Source: Cryptomeria japonica
Lineage: Eukaryota; Streptophyta; Pinopsida; Cupressales; Cupressaceae
Assembly: GCF_030272615.1 (NCBI RefSeq)
Contig: NC_081409.1
Location: 649,604,468 to 649,668,467, forward strand
Reading direction: 5' to 3'
Length of the DNA: 64,000 nucleotides
Both the position numbers and the translations under genes were made by a program. The notes beneath the pieces were generated by a model. The model was not told where the DNA came from, made no database searches, and saw only the letters and a program-made list of their open reading frames with translations. Each line of letters starts with the position of its first letter. Position 1 is the first letter of the stretch. Below are positions 54,067 to 64,000 of this stretch, in pieces.

Positions 54067-55209
54067 TATTGGAATCAATGAACACTGAGAGGGGGGCGGG
54101 TGAATCAGTGTTCTATAATTTTCAAACTTATAATTTGATTCTTAAACCACCAGATGCATGAGAAAGTAATCAAAGTGCAGAAACATAAAATAAACAACCA
54201 CACAACCATACCACCAAGCTTTTTATGTGGAAACCTGAAAAGGGAAAAACCACGGTGGGATTTGAACCCACAATATTATTATTCGATGGCCAGTAGTAGA
54301 ACAATATTAGAGAAAGGGAATGCACTTGCATTCAGGCACACTACCTAGAGCTCACTACTCAAATACAAAATAGGGCTGCAACCTCAGAGAATTCACTATC
54401 CTAAAAATGAGATATAATAGTAAATACAATATCTGAACTGGAATACAACATCTATAAATGCAAGGAATCAGTTTCAATTAGGCTCAAAATGATTCGTTGT
54501 CACTATTCTGAAAGACTGCTATGTTCTATTTTTCTATGAAATACCGGATCCCCAAGACTCAAGATGCACATGTGAAACTGTGCTCAATATTCCCAAAACA
54601 ATCTCTCTCACACCTTATCTCCAAAATCATCATCCAAGTCAATCTTATATATCCGCAATGCAAGAATGGATCTCCAACAAGTCGACTTCACAAAACTGCA
54701 AAATATGAAATGTGTAGTCTCATGTTGGCTCAATCCACCATAAATCCATATACCGGACCTAAAACATGAGATCACAAGCTTCACAAGCAACAACACAAAC
54801 TCCTCCATAACAACACCAATCACCGAAATCATCCCTACAGTTTCGCAATACACATTACCCAACTTGTCCACACAATAACTCTGCTCTTTCGGAATCACCA
54901 GATACCGGACCAAGAATCATGCACTGGAATCAACACTAGAGGCTTGAATTAAAAGATGATCTGTCTTAAACAACCAATTGACTATCCCAATAACCACAAC
55001 CAAAGTTGCATCATCGGAAATGAGTTGTGCTCATTGAATTTGTGCAGTGTGTTCACACTCTCTCGGACTTATGCCTAAAGTCAATATGACTTCCGGTAGA
55101 TCAGATCTACAAGTACTAGATAGGATTACTAGACTGAGTTTCCATCAATGACAACCCTTAAGTAATCTCCATACATCTAACATCGGCAGAAGAGTGTCTC
55201 TTGCCAACA
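54067..55209 (-). mobile_element. 5' LTR, minus strand
   Basis: On the minus strand it starts TGTTGGCAAGAGACACTCTT at 55209 and ends ...TTGATTCCAATA at 54067, the final CA decayed to TA. It has a 6-G tract (54091-54096) and the tgtggaaacctgaaaaggga / aaaccacggtggga block (54233-54266). Frames inside it (54154-54913) are not genes. Confidence 0.8.
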
Positions 55210-55495
55210 ATTTCTTCCTATGGTTTTGAGGATCTTGTTATGATTCCACATTTTCTTTCTTCATCAATGTTGATAGTTCACATGGATTCCAAGACTATTA
55301 TTGCCTTTCAGATTTGGCTGAGGGATACACTATCAAATTTTTATTCTTTGGATCTTACTCCATACCAATTTGGGCATAGATCTGGCTTGTCACCTTCTTG
55401 TTTGTTTGATTGGAGTGTGGCATCATCATCTTTCATGGAAAAGGAGACATGTAAGCCATTTTTAGAGATATAATCATTTATCATGCTTCCCTTTT
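55210..55495. other. Short flank with unrecognised 90-residue frame
   Basis: This is a non-LTR remnant between two elements. The plus frame from about 55210 (YGFEDLVMIPHFLSSSMLIV...) shows no known domain. It may be a fragment of an older element. Confidence 0.25.
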
Positions 55496-56228
55496 TGAAG
55501 CAGTCATCGGCGAGGAGGGACATCAAAGAGATCAAGCTGGATCAGTCAGCAAGAGTAAACACAACGGAAACACAAAGATATGATGGAGGCAATGCATAAC
55601 ATATAATTTTATTGCATGCAATTTGCTTACATCTAACTGATAATAACCGGGTTACAACATACCGGCTCACAGGCCTAGTAGAATAGGTCACAACTGGGAC
55701 CTTGAATCTTATGATCTATTTTCTACGCACAGTCTAGCTACTTGATTCTCCTATTGATTACTTTCCAATACACAATTATATATATATATATATATATCGA
55801 TCCAAAGATCCAGTCAGCCCAAAAGGGATCAAAACCTGAAGAACAAGGCCTAACATGAAAATAACAAGGTCGACCTCTGCTAAGAGATTCCTCCGAAAAA
55901 TTCAAAGGATGAAATGTAGATCACGGGAAAAATTCAGCCACATGCGAAGGAACATCAGAATCAATGCCCAAGGCTCCACAAGCTTTAGAAGAGGTTCTGG
56001 TAGATCACCATAATAGATCTAGGGAACTGGTAACAGGAAATTATCATGGAAACCGGTAGCAATATCTTGCTAGAAAATGATCCAAATGTGATGCAATCTG
56101 GAAATAAGAAAGATGATCAAGTCTTCAAGTAGAATCCAACTCCATAAGATCAGGTGAGTCAAAACTGGGACACACAAAAAGGAAAACAAAAACTGCAAAC
56201 ACAAAAAAAACCAGAAAGGAAAATGTTT
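55496..56228 (-). mobile_element. 3' LTR of the chromovirus
   Basis: Aligns with 60860-61585. A TA-dinucleotide run (about 55777-55797) is longer than its counterpart in the 5' LTR, and may have grown from a TATA box. Confidence 0.8.
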
Positions 56229-56284
56229 TTTTTGGTTGATGCAAGATTGTTGTGAACCGAGGATTCTCCTACATCACACATCCA

Positions 56285-57560
56285 GGGTTAATAAAAAAGT
56301 GAGCCTCTCACTTTGCTGGGGTCAAAGTAAAAACAAGGTGGTCTACCTCTGACTAACAAATCCAAGATAAATCTTCAACTGGTTTGTCCTTCTACTTTAC
56401 AAGTTATTCCTTATAATCGCTGCTCCGGGTACTATGCCCAATCCTACTATCAAAAATATCTTCAATTTGATCAGATTCCTTCCAAGGCAACTGTTTCTCC
56501 AATTCTGCAATACTTTCCTTACTGAATTCTGGTTCATGCTACTCATGAAGATCTACAATGTTAAATATAGGTGAAATACTTAGACTATCTAGTAACTCCA
56601 CTTTATATGCAATTCTAGAACTGAACTTCCTTAGAATCCTGCAAGGTCCAAACTTCTTCATCTGCAACTTATTATAAGTTCTAACCAAAAATCTCTCTCT
56701 TCTCAGATATACCATCACTTCATCTCCAAATTCAAATTCCTTATGTCTCCTCTTCTCATCTGCCTTCCCCTTATACTTGTTGTTCATGTCCTCCAAATGC
56801 TGCTTAACCTGAATATGCAATGCTACCATGTGATTTGCAAAGTCTTCTGCTTCTGAACTTCTCTGGTCTTCACTACTAATGTCTCTCAATTCTGATATCC
56901 CTCTAGGATGCACTCCGGTAAAAATCTCAAAAGGTGTTCTTTGGGTACTTCTATTCACTGAATTATTGTAGGCAAACTCTGCTTGTGCAAGAATCAAATC
57001 CTAACTTCCGGTTTTATCTCCAACTAAACATCTTAACAAATTTCCCAAAGTCTAGTTAACAACTTCTATCTGTCCATCAGTCTGTGGATGAAAAGTAGAA
57101 CTGAACTTCAAATTTGTCTTCATCTTCTTCCAAAGTGTTCTCCAAAAATAGCCAACAAACTTAGTGTCTCTGTCTGAAACTATGTTCTTAGGTAGTCCAT
57201 GCAATCTCACCACTTTCTTGAAAAATAGGTCTGTTACATGTGATGCATTTGATGTCTTCTTACAAGATATGAAATGAGCCATCTTCGAGAATCTATCCAC
57301 TACCACAAATATAGAATCATTCCCTCTCGGTGTTTTAGGAAATCCAAGTACAAAATCCATGCTTATATCCTCCCAAGGTCTTATTGGTACTGTCAAAGGT
57401 TTATACAATCCCACATTCTAACAACTACCCTTTGCAACTTGACAAACTCTACAACTCTGCACATATCTTTTCACATCCTTATGAATCTAGGGCCAAAAAT
57501 ACTGCTCACTCACCAATGCTATTGTTTTGTCAATGCCAAAATGTCGAGCTAAACCTCCCC
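56285..57560 (-). pseudogene. int: Gypsy integrase and C-terminal chromodomain relic
   Basis: From 57560: an HHCC region (ARHFGIDKTIALVSEQYFWP, VQSCRVCQVAKG), then the core [40 protein letters not shown] and [13 protein letters not shown], with D, D and E visible. After a stop come FAYNNSVNRSTQRTPFEIFT and the C-terminal domain FGPCRILRKFSSRIAYKVEL and SISPIFNIVDLHE. Past a stop at about 56537 the frame continues to about 56290 with EYLVKWKDKPVEDLSW-like sequence (two residues are stops here). This is a chromodomain signature, so I place the element among plant chromoviruses. Confidence 0.85.
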
Positions 57561-57727
57561 TGTGTTTCTCCTCTATCAGATTCTCTCTCATAGAACTCTT
57601 AAGTATGCACAACTAAATTCCTCTGAATAACATCCCATCCTGAATGAGATAATCCAACCATTTGCTTTTGTCTACAATAACTGGTTCTCTACATGCTTTC
57701 TAAGGTTCTACAAAATCCGGGTCATCA

Positions 57728-58996
57728 TCATACAAGGTCTTCAAATCCTAATACTATCACTCTCATCTCTATCAGCAAATTCCTTCTCCTACTTAATGCA
57801 TCAATAACTTTATTAGATTTCCCACTTCTATGCTTTAACACAAAGGTGTAACTCTGCAAGAATTCTACCCATCTCATATGTCTCTGATTCAACTTACTCT
57901 GACTGATCAAATACTACAAAGCTTGATGATCTGCATACAAAACAAACTCCTTAGGCAACAAGTAATGTCTCTACTTTTTCAAGGCTTGAATTATGGCATA
58001 AAACTCCTGATCATGCACTAAATATCTCCTTCGGTCATCATTCAATTTCTCATTGAAATAAGCTATTGCTCTCTCTTCTTGACTCAAGACTACTATTTCT
58101 GTTCCACTTGCATCACAATCCACTTGAAATACTTTATTGAAATCCGGTAAAGCTAACACAGGCTGCTCAGTCACTTTTTGCTTCAACCGTTCAAAACTTT
58201 TGTTTTCTCTGGTGGTCCACTTGAATTCCTTCTAATCTCCTCTCATGGTCTCAGTCATAGGGTTACAAACTGAACTGCAATTTCTAATAAACTTTTGGTA
58301 AAAACTAGCCAATCCCTGAAATGATCTTACCTCTCCAATGCTTTTCGGTGTAGGCCATTCAACAATTGCTTTCACTTTCTCAGGGGCCATCTTCAAACCA
58401 TCCTCATATATCACAAATCCCAAATAGACTAATTCATCCTTCATGAAAGTACACTTCTTGATATTGATCAATAATTTCTCTTCTCTCAACCTCTACAAAA
58501 CTTGTCTTAACTGCACCAAATGCTCCTCTTTTGTCTTACTAAAAATTAGAATGTCATCCAAATACACAATAACAAACTTACCCAAGAATTTCTTCAATAC
58601 CTCATTCATCAGCCTCATGAAAGTACTCGATGTATTAGTCAATCCAAAAGGCATGGCCAACCATTCATATAGTCCTTCATTTGTCTTAAATGTTGTCTTC
58701 CACTCATCACCTTCTCTGATCCTGATCTGATGATATCCACTCTTCAAATCTATCTTTGTAAAGTATTTTGCTCCACTCAAACAGTCCATTATGTCATCCA
58801 TCATAGGCAAAGCAAACTGGTATTTCACTGTGATTTTTTTTATTGCTCTTGAATCGGTACACATTCTCCACTCTCCATTCTTCTTAGGTACTAATATTGT
58901 TGGTACTGCACAAGGGCTAAGGCTCTCCCTGATCAAACCTTTCTTCAACAGCTCCTGCACTTGTCTATTTAGTTCTTCATTCTCTGCCAGTGTCAA
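57728..58996 (-). pseudogene. pol: Gypsy reverse transcriptase and RNase H relic
   Basis: One frame from 58996 with stops near 58491, 58230, 57969 and 57912. [82 protein letters not shown] and the active site [18 protein letters not shown] (YLDD). Then LGFVIYEDGLKMAPEKVKAI, and RNase H: FQVDCDASGTEIVVLSQEER, RRYLVHDQEFYAIIQALKK, HMRWVEFLQSYTFVLKHRSG and VIDALSRR. RT before integrase is the Ty3/gypsy order. Confidence 0.92.
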
Positions 58997-59830
58997 CCAG
59001 TGTGTAGCTTAATTAGGCAAACTAGCTCCAGGAACCAAGTCCATGCAATGACTAATACTTCCGAAATGATGTCCTCATATTTTGTCAACAAATATTTTAT
59101 TTCTTTTGGGTATTCTTCTTCCAGTTCCGGTCTCTCAGTATTCTTAGGAATTAAGGCAAAACACACATTCTCATGTCTCAATCCATCCATGAATTTCCTC
59201 CCATCTACCAAATAGATTCTAGCATTCATACAAACTTCATTCTTCAAAGGTTCCTCCAAGGGTAACAAGGTTTGCTTCATCCCATTCGCCACAATAGTGT
59301 ATGTATTCTTCCTCCCATCATAAACTGTCTGTCTATCAAACTACCAAGGTCTACCCAACAAAAGATGACAAATATCCATAGGTATAATATCACACAAGAC
59401 TTCATCATCATAATTCCTAATTTTCAATTTCACCAAACATTGCTCACTTACTAAAAACTTGTGTTCATCCTGAATCCATGCTATCTGATAAGTCTTAGGG
59501 TGCTTCAATCTCTCCAATTTCAACTTATTCACCATCTCTTCTGAAACAAGATTATCTGAACTACCACTATCAATAATAGCTTTACAACACTTACCAGATA
59601 CCTTACATCTAGTCTTTAACAAATTCTTCCTCTGTAAAGGCTCTTCATCTCCTCCGGTATGACACAAAGCTCTCATCATCAACAGTTCTCCATTTTCCAA
59701 TTTATTTTCTAATCCGGTGGGGTTTTCTTCCACCACTATTGCTCTTTTGGTAGTCTTGATCTTCTTACACTCGAATGCATGATGTGCTTCTCCTCCACAC
59801 TTAAAGAAGGTTCCTCTAAATGTCCTCTTA
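58997..59830 (-). pseudogene. Gypsy protease region relic
   Basis: From about 59810: a knuckle-like FFKCGGEAHHAFEC (first Cys replaced by Phe), then CCKAIIDSGSSDNLVSEEMV, a retropepsin-type active site (DSG intact), and DIIPMDICHLLLGRPW, the flap-like end of gypsy protease. A stop follows the motif at 59341. The frame goes on to 58997 with the RT connector (ELEEEYPKEIKYLLTKYEDI). Confidence 0.85.
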
Positions 59831-59901
59831 TCTTGTCTTCCAAAATTCTCATTCCGGTAACCATTTGATTCTCTCCTCCGGTAGAAATTTCTATCATCCT
59901 T

Positions 59902-60752
59902 CTAGTATGAATTACCTTCTTTGCTCACTTCCTTGTCCTTGTTCTGATCTGTATTGGTTCCTCTTCTTTCGGTATATCCTTTTTCTCCTTGAAATATTCC
60001 TCCGGTAAACCTTCCACCTCTACCTCTTTGTCTTTGTTCATGTCTTTTGTTTAACTTCTCTTCTGCCTTTAGGGCATACTTGTAAGCCTCTTCAACACTC
60101 TCCAATTTGTATCTTGCAACTTGTTCAACTTCATCATCAACATGTCTGGATCTGATATTCAACTTGTAAAATGCTTTGATGTACTCCTTCACACTAGATT
60201 CCTTCTATCTCAAATTCTGCAACTTTCAGAACAAATCCACTTGATAATCACCGGCACAAACTTCGATTTCAACTTAGCAATCATATGATCCCATGACTTA
60301 ATCTTCTCTTTACCTCTTCTTTGTCTATCAACTTGCGAATTCTCCCACCAAAAAAATGCATGACCTTTCAATCGCATACAGACATATTTCACCTTCCTCT
60401 CTTCTACAGTATTTTCAAAATTGAAATACTTCTCCATCTTCAAGATCCAATCTATCAATTCATCCAAATATAACTTCCCATCATATTCCAATGGGGTAAA
60501 ATGAGGTTCAATATTCTCCCTATTGAAAACCCTCAAAAACATTTCCTCATCCGGATCAACCATTGGTAGGTTTGCTTGTTCTGTCGGGGCTTCTTCTCCT
60601 TCATCTTCACTTACATCTTTGATATGTCGGCCTCTTCTCTGAGCTGTCTCCATGACTTCTAACCGAGCTGCTATTCCTCGCAATATCTTCAACGTAGCAG
60701 GGTCTGCATTCCCACATGCTCCACCATTCCTAGCTTCTCTTTGCGCCATCAT
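59902..60752 (-). pseudogene. gag: Gypsy gag relic
   Basis: ATG 60752 (MMAQREARNGGACGNADPAT) is about 95 bases from the PBS. The gag core follows: PLEYDGKLYLDELIDWILKM, VKYVCMRLKGHAFFWWENSQ and WDHMIAKLKSKFVP. A frameshift near 60200 moves the frame to MKEYIKAFYKLNIRS, VARYKLESVEEAYKYALKAE and a basic RGRGGRF tail. This is the Retrotrans_gag fold by motif. The stop at about 59902 separates it from the knuckle. Confidence 0.88.
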
Positions 60753-60845
60753 TCACGCTACTCCTCTGCAGCTGCAATTTAGATCCGCAATCCCCCACCC
60801 TACAACAAAAGTTTTCAAGACACGTAACCTCTGGAATGAAACTTC

Positions 60846-60857
60846 GCTCTGATACCA
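60846..60857 (-). other. Primer binding site of the chromovirus
   Basis: TGGTATCAGAGC on the minus strand, two bases from the 5' LTR end. Confidence 0.9.
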
Positions 60858-60859
60858 CT

Positions 60860-61585
60860 TGAAACAATCACCAACAAGGAGGGACCTCAAATAGATCAAT
60901 CCTGACTAGTCAGCAAGAGTAAACACAACAGAAACACAAAGATATGATAGAGGCAATGCAGAACAGATTGTTTTATTGCATGAAATTTGATTACATCCAA
61001 CTGGGTTACAACATACTGGCTCACAGGCCTGGTAGAATAGGTCACAACCGAGACCTTGCATCTTATGATCTATCTTCTAGCTACTTGATTCTCCTATTGA
61101 TTACATTCCAATGCACAATTATATATATATATATATCGATCCAAACTATCCAGTCAACCCAAAAGGGATCAAAACTCGAAAACAAGACCTAACATGAAAA
61201 AAAATAAGGTCGGCCTCCGCCAAGAGATTCCTCCAGAAAATCCAAAGAATGAAATGTAGATCATGGGAAAAGATCGACCACATGCTAAGGAACATTGGAA
61301 TAAATTCCCAAGGCTCCGCAAGCTTTGGAAGGGGTTCCAGTAGATCACCAGAATAGGTCCAGGCAACCGGTAACAAAGGAACAACTGGTAACAGGAAACC
61401 ATCATGGAAATCGGTAGCGATATCTTGTCGAAAAATGATCCAAATGCGATGCAGTCTGGAAATAAGAAAGATGATGAAGTCTTCAACTAGAATCCAACTC
61501 CACAGGATCCGGTGAGCCAAAACCAAGATACGAAAAAAGGAAAACTGAAACTACAAACAAAAAACAAAACAGAAAGGAAAATGTT
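60860..61585 (-). mobile_element. 5' LTR of the chromovirus
   Basis: Aligns with 55496-56228. It has a shorter TA run at about 61120-61136. Frames on both strands at 61146-61526 are not genes. Confidence 0.82.
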
Positions 61586-62424
61586 TGAGAACCCTACTTG
61601 ACAAATAGGGAAGCTAAAGTTAAGATTGCAAGACACTATATAAGTGGATGGTAGTGGTTTCCTATAACTCTGCAAGACAGGCAGCTAGGTTGAAGTTTTG
61701 ATTGCAGGTTATTGGGGTGAGGATGTGTTAATAAGCTCCCATGGTCTCACATAGGCCTAATAAAATATTATCAGCTAATTCATGGGCTAGTAGTTAATAA
61801 AAATAAAGGGTGGTATCTGTCCAGCAAACCTACGAGGGTTAAGACTTAAGTCAAGTTGAATCCGCATGATGGAGGGGTGTGTTCTAAGCCTTGTGTTTGG
61901 TGCCCCATGGTCCTGTTGTGGGTATGAATAGAGGTTAAGGTGGCTTGAAAGATTGCGAGAGGTTAAGGTCAACAAAATGAAATAAAATAAACCCCACTAT
62001 GCATTTGTTAATCAATCCAGTGTTATGTGCATCCGAACCATCCATTACTCTATGATCAAGGGGGGAGATTTAAATAGAGACACAACTACCAAGTTCACTA
62101 GTTTCACACAAGCTAATTGAATGGTGATATGATGGATGGTTCAATTATAATCAATGAATAATAAATTCAAAAGTTTTCCTTTCATTTTGATCACCTTACA
62201 TTCAAAGAAATTAGTTGGTGGAGCTCTACACTTCTGAAGGCGAATTCAGCAATAGCTAAGGTTTCAAGTATTTAGAAAACCTGTAAGTGATTTGTCTATC
62301 GAAAGTAGTGTTTGGAGTGGTATTTGAAGAAGCGTATTGTCTTGCATTTCCCTTTTTTGTATTTTAGGTAAGTCTATTGTTAGAAGAGGCAAACCCTAGT
62401 TATATAGTGTAGTATTTTATCAAA
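61586..62424. other. Spacer, no feature seen
   Basis: No domain or LTR terminus that I can support. It runs directly into the next coding relic, so its last few hundred bases could be an upstream leader. Confidence 0.4.
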
Positions 62425-63358
62425 ATGACTCGAAAGACTGAGTCAGCTTCCCAAATAGAAAAACCTTCGACACCTAAAGAAAAGAAGAGAGTATTACAAC
62501 AATCCATCTTGGATGTTTTACCCAAATCAATGGATAAGAATCATAAGAAATTGTTTAGGGATGTAGTCCAAGGATCTAGGGATACAATCATTCCTATTTC
62601 AAGATGGGCTCTGTTTGAATATTTCTTTGCTTGGAGAGAGGAGAAAGTCCCAGTATCTAACCCCTAGACGTTAGAATTGGAAAACTTAATTGTGCCAAAT
62701 ATTTTCATAGAAGTTTACTTGATCAAACTTTTGGCTTAGAATTACCATGCAGTATAAAAAACAGTTAGGAAACTTGATGCTTCACCATTGGTAACCTTGG
62801 ATGAGCTTGCAATTGTAGAGTGTTTTATGTTAAATAAACTAGCCATTGACAAGATTGAACCAAAAAATCTAATTAACGATTATAAGAGGCTAAGAAAAAC
62901 CTCTAGGAGAGATGAATTACCAATGTACAAGAAGAAAGGTGCTGACAATAGGAAAATGCCACTCCCATCGATTGAATAGGAACCATTCTTGTTTGAAGAT
63001 TTTGAAAGGTATTTTGCTAGGAATTAGTATGTTTTGTGTGAGGTAATGAGAAAGGATGCAGAGGGCATAATTCCAATAGATTTGATGATGATGGCAATGA
63101 GAATACAACATTTAAAGGTGAATATAGAATTTGGCTTTGCCACAAAATTATCCTAAGAAATGCATGAGGGATTGTTGAGAGTAAAAGGGAACTTGACCTC
63201 GGGTGACTTTAGACATTGTTCTTTTCTTTGTCACTTGAACATATATCAGAACAAAACTCAATGGAGCGCAAAATTGGGATTGGAGATGGTGGACAAATAG
63301 GGTCAAAGGTTGCCAGTTCAATGTCGGAGTCAATCAGACTCTATTTTGTTTATTTTTG
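62425..63358 (+). pseudogene. Relic of an unidentified protein (family 1, copy 2)
   Basis: ATG 62425 (MTRKTESASQIEKPSTPKEK) opens one frame that can be read for about 310 codons without a frameshift, interrupted by about eight stops. Blocks: LFRDVVQGSRDTIIPISRWA, FEYFFAWREEKVPVSNP, LENLIVPNIFIEVYLIKLLA, LVTLDELAIVECFMLNKLAI, FLFEDFERYFARN, YVLCEVMRKDAEGIIPIDLM and MMAMRIQHLKVNIEFGFATK. Several align in order with the relic at 39690-40200 (for example VPNVYVNIELVSAIANNY, ITKEVIDEMFMIN, YALCQVCVAH, MDINRPFDYA). This gives the N-terminus that the first copy lacks. Function unknown. Confidence 0.6.
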
Positions 63359-64000
63359 CTTTTTGTTGAACTTAATATGAAAAAGTGTCTTTCTACCACC
63401 CAATTATTTTTTAAAAATGTAACATTACCTTTTTTATTAATAAATTTGTTTTTGTGCTATATTGATAAAAAAATTGTGATTTCTATACACTGCATGAACA
63501 AAACCATTATAAATTTTGTATTGACCACAACTTTTCTGACTTTACTATTGGAATTTATTGTCCTGGCCACTAGACAATCCCCAACGGATATCTCCCCACC
63601 TACCTGTCGAGAGAGAGATGCAGCAGAACAAGCTCGAGAAGTTTTGGTTGGGATCTCCATCCCAATATCCCCTAACGTGAATTGCACATTGGCGGTGGAA
63701 ATTAATTTGGTAGGTAAGTTTTTGAATTTGGAATTTGGGGGGAATTTTGAATGGACAGAAAAGAGATAAAAGGGAGAACATTCTCTAGTCAGTAAGTGAA
63801 GCACAAAGAGAAGTGAAGATCTACAGATCACAGAGAAGAAGAAGTGTTGCTCCAAAGTGAGTGCAGAGAATAGGAACAGTAGCAACCTATGTGTTTGTAT
63901 GATTGTTTTGTCAGCTGAGCAAGATAGCTCCTAACTATATGGTGTGCTAGTTGAGTAGTGATTTCTCCTGACTGTGTGTAGCTCCAAGTGAGCATTGTTG
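63359..64000. other. Unclassified sequence, possible LTR or leader
   Basis: A plus frame (63356-63769) and an overlapping minus frame (63457-63885) both lack known domains. The tail (63780-64000) has purine-rich agaagtgaagatctacagat-like sequence and tgtgtagctccaagtgagca, similar in flavour to R/U5 parts of the LTRs here. Undecided. Confidence 0.25.

Larger units (their letters stand above)
55496..61585 (-). mobile_element. Ty3/gypsy chromovirus-type element with two LTRs
   Basis: LTRs lie at 60860-61585 (5') and 55496-56228 (3'). They share a TGAA(A/G)CA(A/G)TCA(C/T)C outer terminus and the cacaaagatatgatrgaggc segment. Internal order on the minus strand is PBS, gag, knuckle, protease, RT, RNase H, integrase and a chromodomain relic. 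LTR divergence looks high by eye. I could not identify a target duplication or a good PPT, so the inner LTR edges (56228, 61585) are approximate. All ORFs are broken. Confidence 0.85.

Noticed and set aside
55771-55798. TA microsatellite as an independent repeat
   Set aside because: The same run in shorter form sits at the matching place in the other LTR (61120-61136), so it is part of the LTR.
63356-63885. Two overlapping frames (137 and 142 codons) on opposite strands
   Set aside because: Neither shows a domain, and they exclude each other; kept only as unclassified sequence.

Overview
This window looks like heterochromatic or intergenic DNA from a large plant genome. By eye it is AT-rich and packed with decayed LTR retrotransposons of several ages. 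The elements carry plant-type Ty1/copia and Ty3/gypsy domains and initiator-Met primer binding sites (TGGTATCAGAGC). A conifer or other gymnosperm is my best guess, but that is inference. I see no intact host gene, rRNA, tRNA gene or CRISPR array. Almost every long reading frame is a retroelement relic with several stops.

Layout. 1-1709: minus-strand LTR cut by the window edge. 1710-3237: AT-rich spacer with hairpin repeats and a weak gag-like relic. 3238-5898: two LTRs in opposite orientation, the second being the 5' LTR of a plus-strand copia with gag at 5970-6933. 6934-20996: a Ty3/gypsy element (5' LTR, a leader with a 21-bp periodic motif array, extended gag). Its LTR holds an older solo LTR, and that LTR holds a nearly full-length copia (7704-14353); both inner insertions keep perfect 5-bp target duplications. 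At about 20997 the gypsy gag breaks directly into plus-strand copia integrase/RT, so a deletion seems to have fused two elements. 22202-26837: unclassified sequence. 26838-28026 and 28257-30003: two solo LTRs with perfect target duplications. 30009-34783: AT-rich spacer, a partial LTR, and two tandem LTR-like units; one has four 36-bp palindromes and both have an interspersed CAAAGTCTGCAA-type motif. 34783-36117: minus-strand copia fragment. 36118-38450: plus-strand element with a coiled-coil, four-knuckle gag. 39430-42930: relic of an unidentified protein family. 43042-47830: plus-strand copia with 5' LTR, gag, protease, integrase and RT. 47830-51330: minus-strand relic of a second unidentified protein, rich in TACGA-type motifs. 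51529-51916: paired-motif repeats. 52880-55209: minus-strand coiled-coil/knuckle gag element with 5' LTR. 55496-61585: minus-strand chromovirus-type Ty3/gypsy with both LTRs. 62425-63358: second copy of the 39-43 kb unidentified protein family.

The retroelement parts follow the usual order: LTR, PBS, gag, protease, then integrase-RT-RNase H (copia) or RT-RNase H-integrase (gypsy), then PPT and LTR. All observed copies look non-autonomous. Protease motifs are lost or mutated, stops are mostly TAG, and frames are shifted. The most unusual signal is the array at 16.1-18.3 kb in the gypsy leader: about 28 copies of an 8-bp core (TAGCGCAT and its CpG-decay variants) spaced almost exactly 21 bp apart with variable 13-bp spacers. 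Parts of it read as a heptapeptide repeat.
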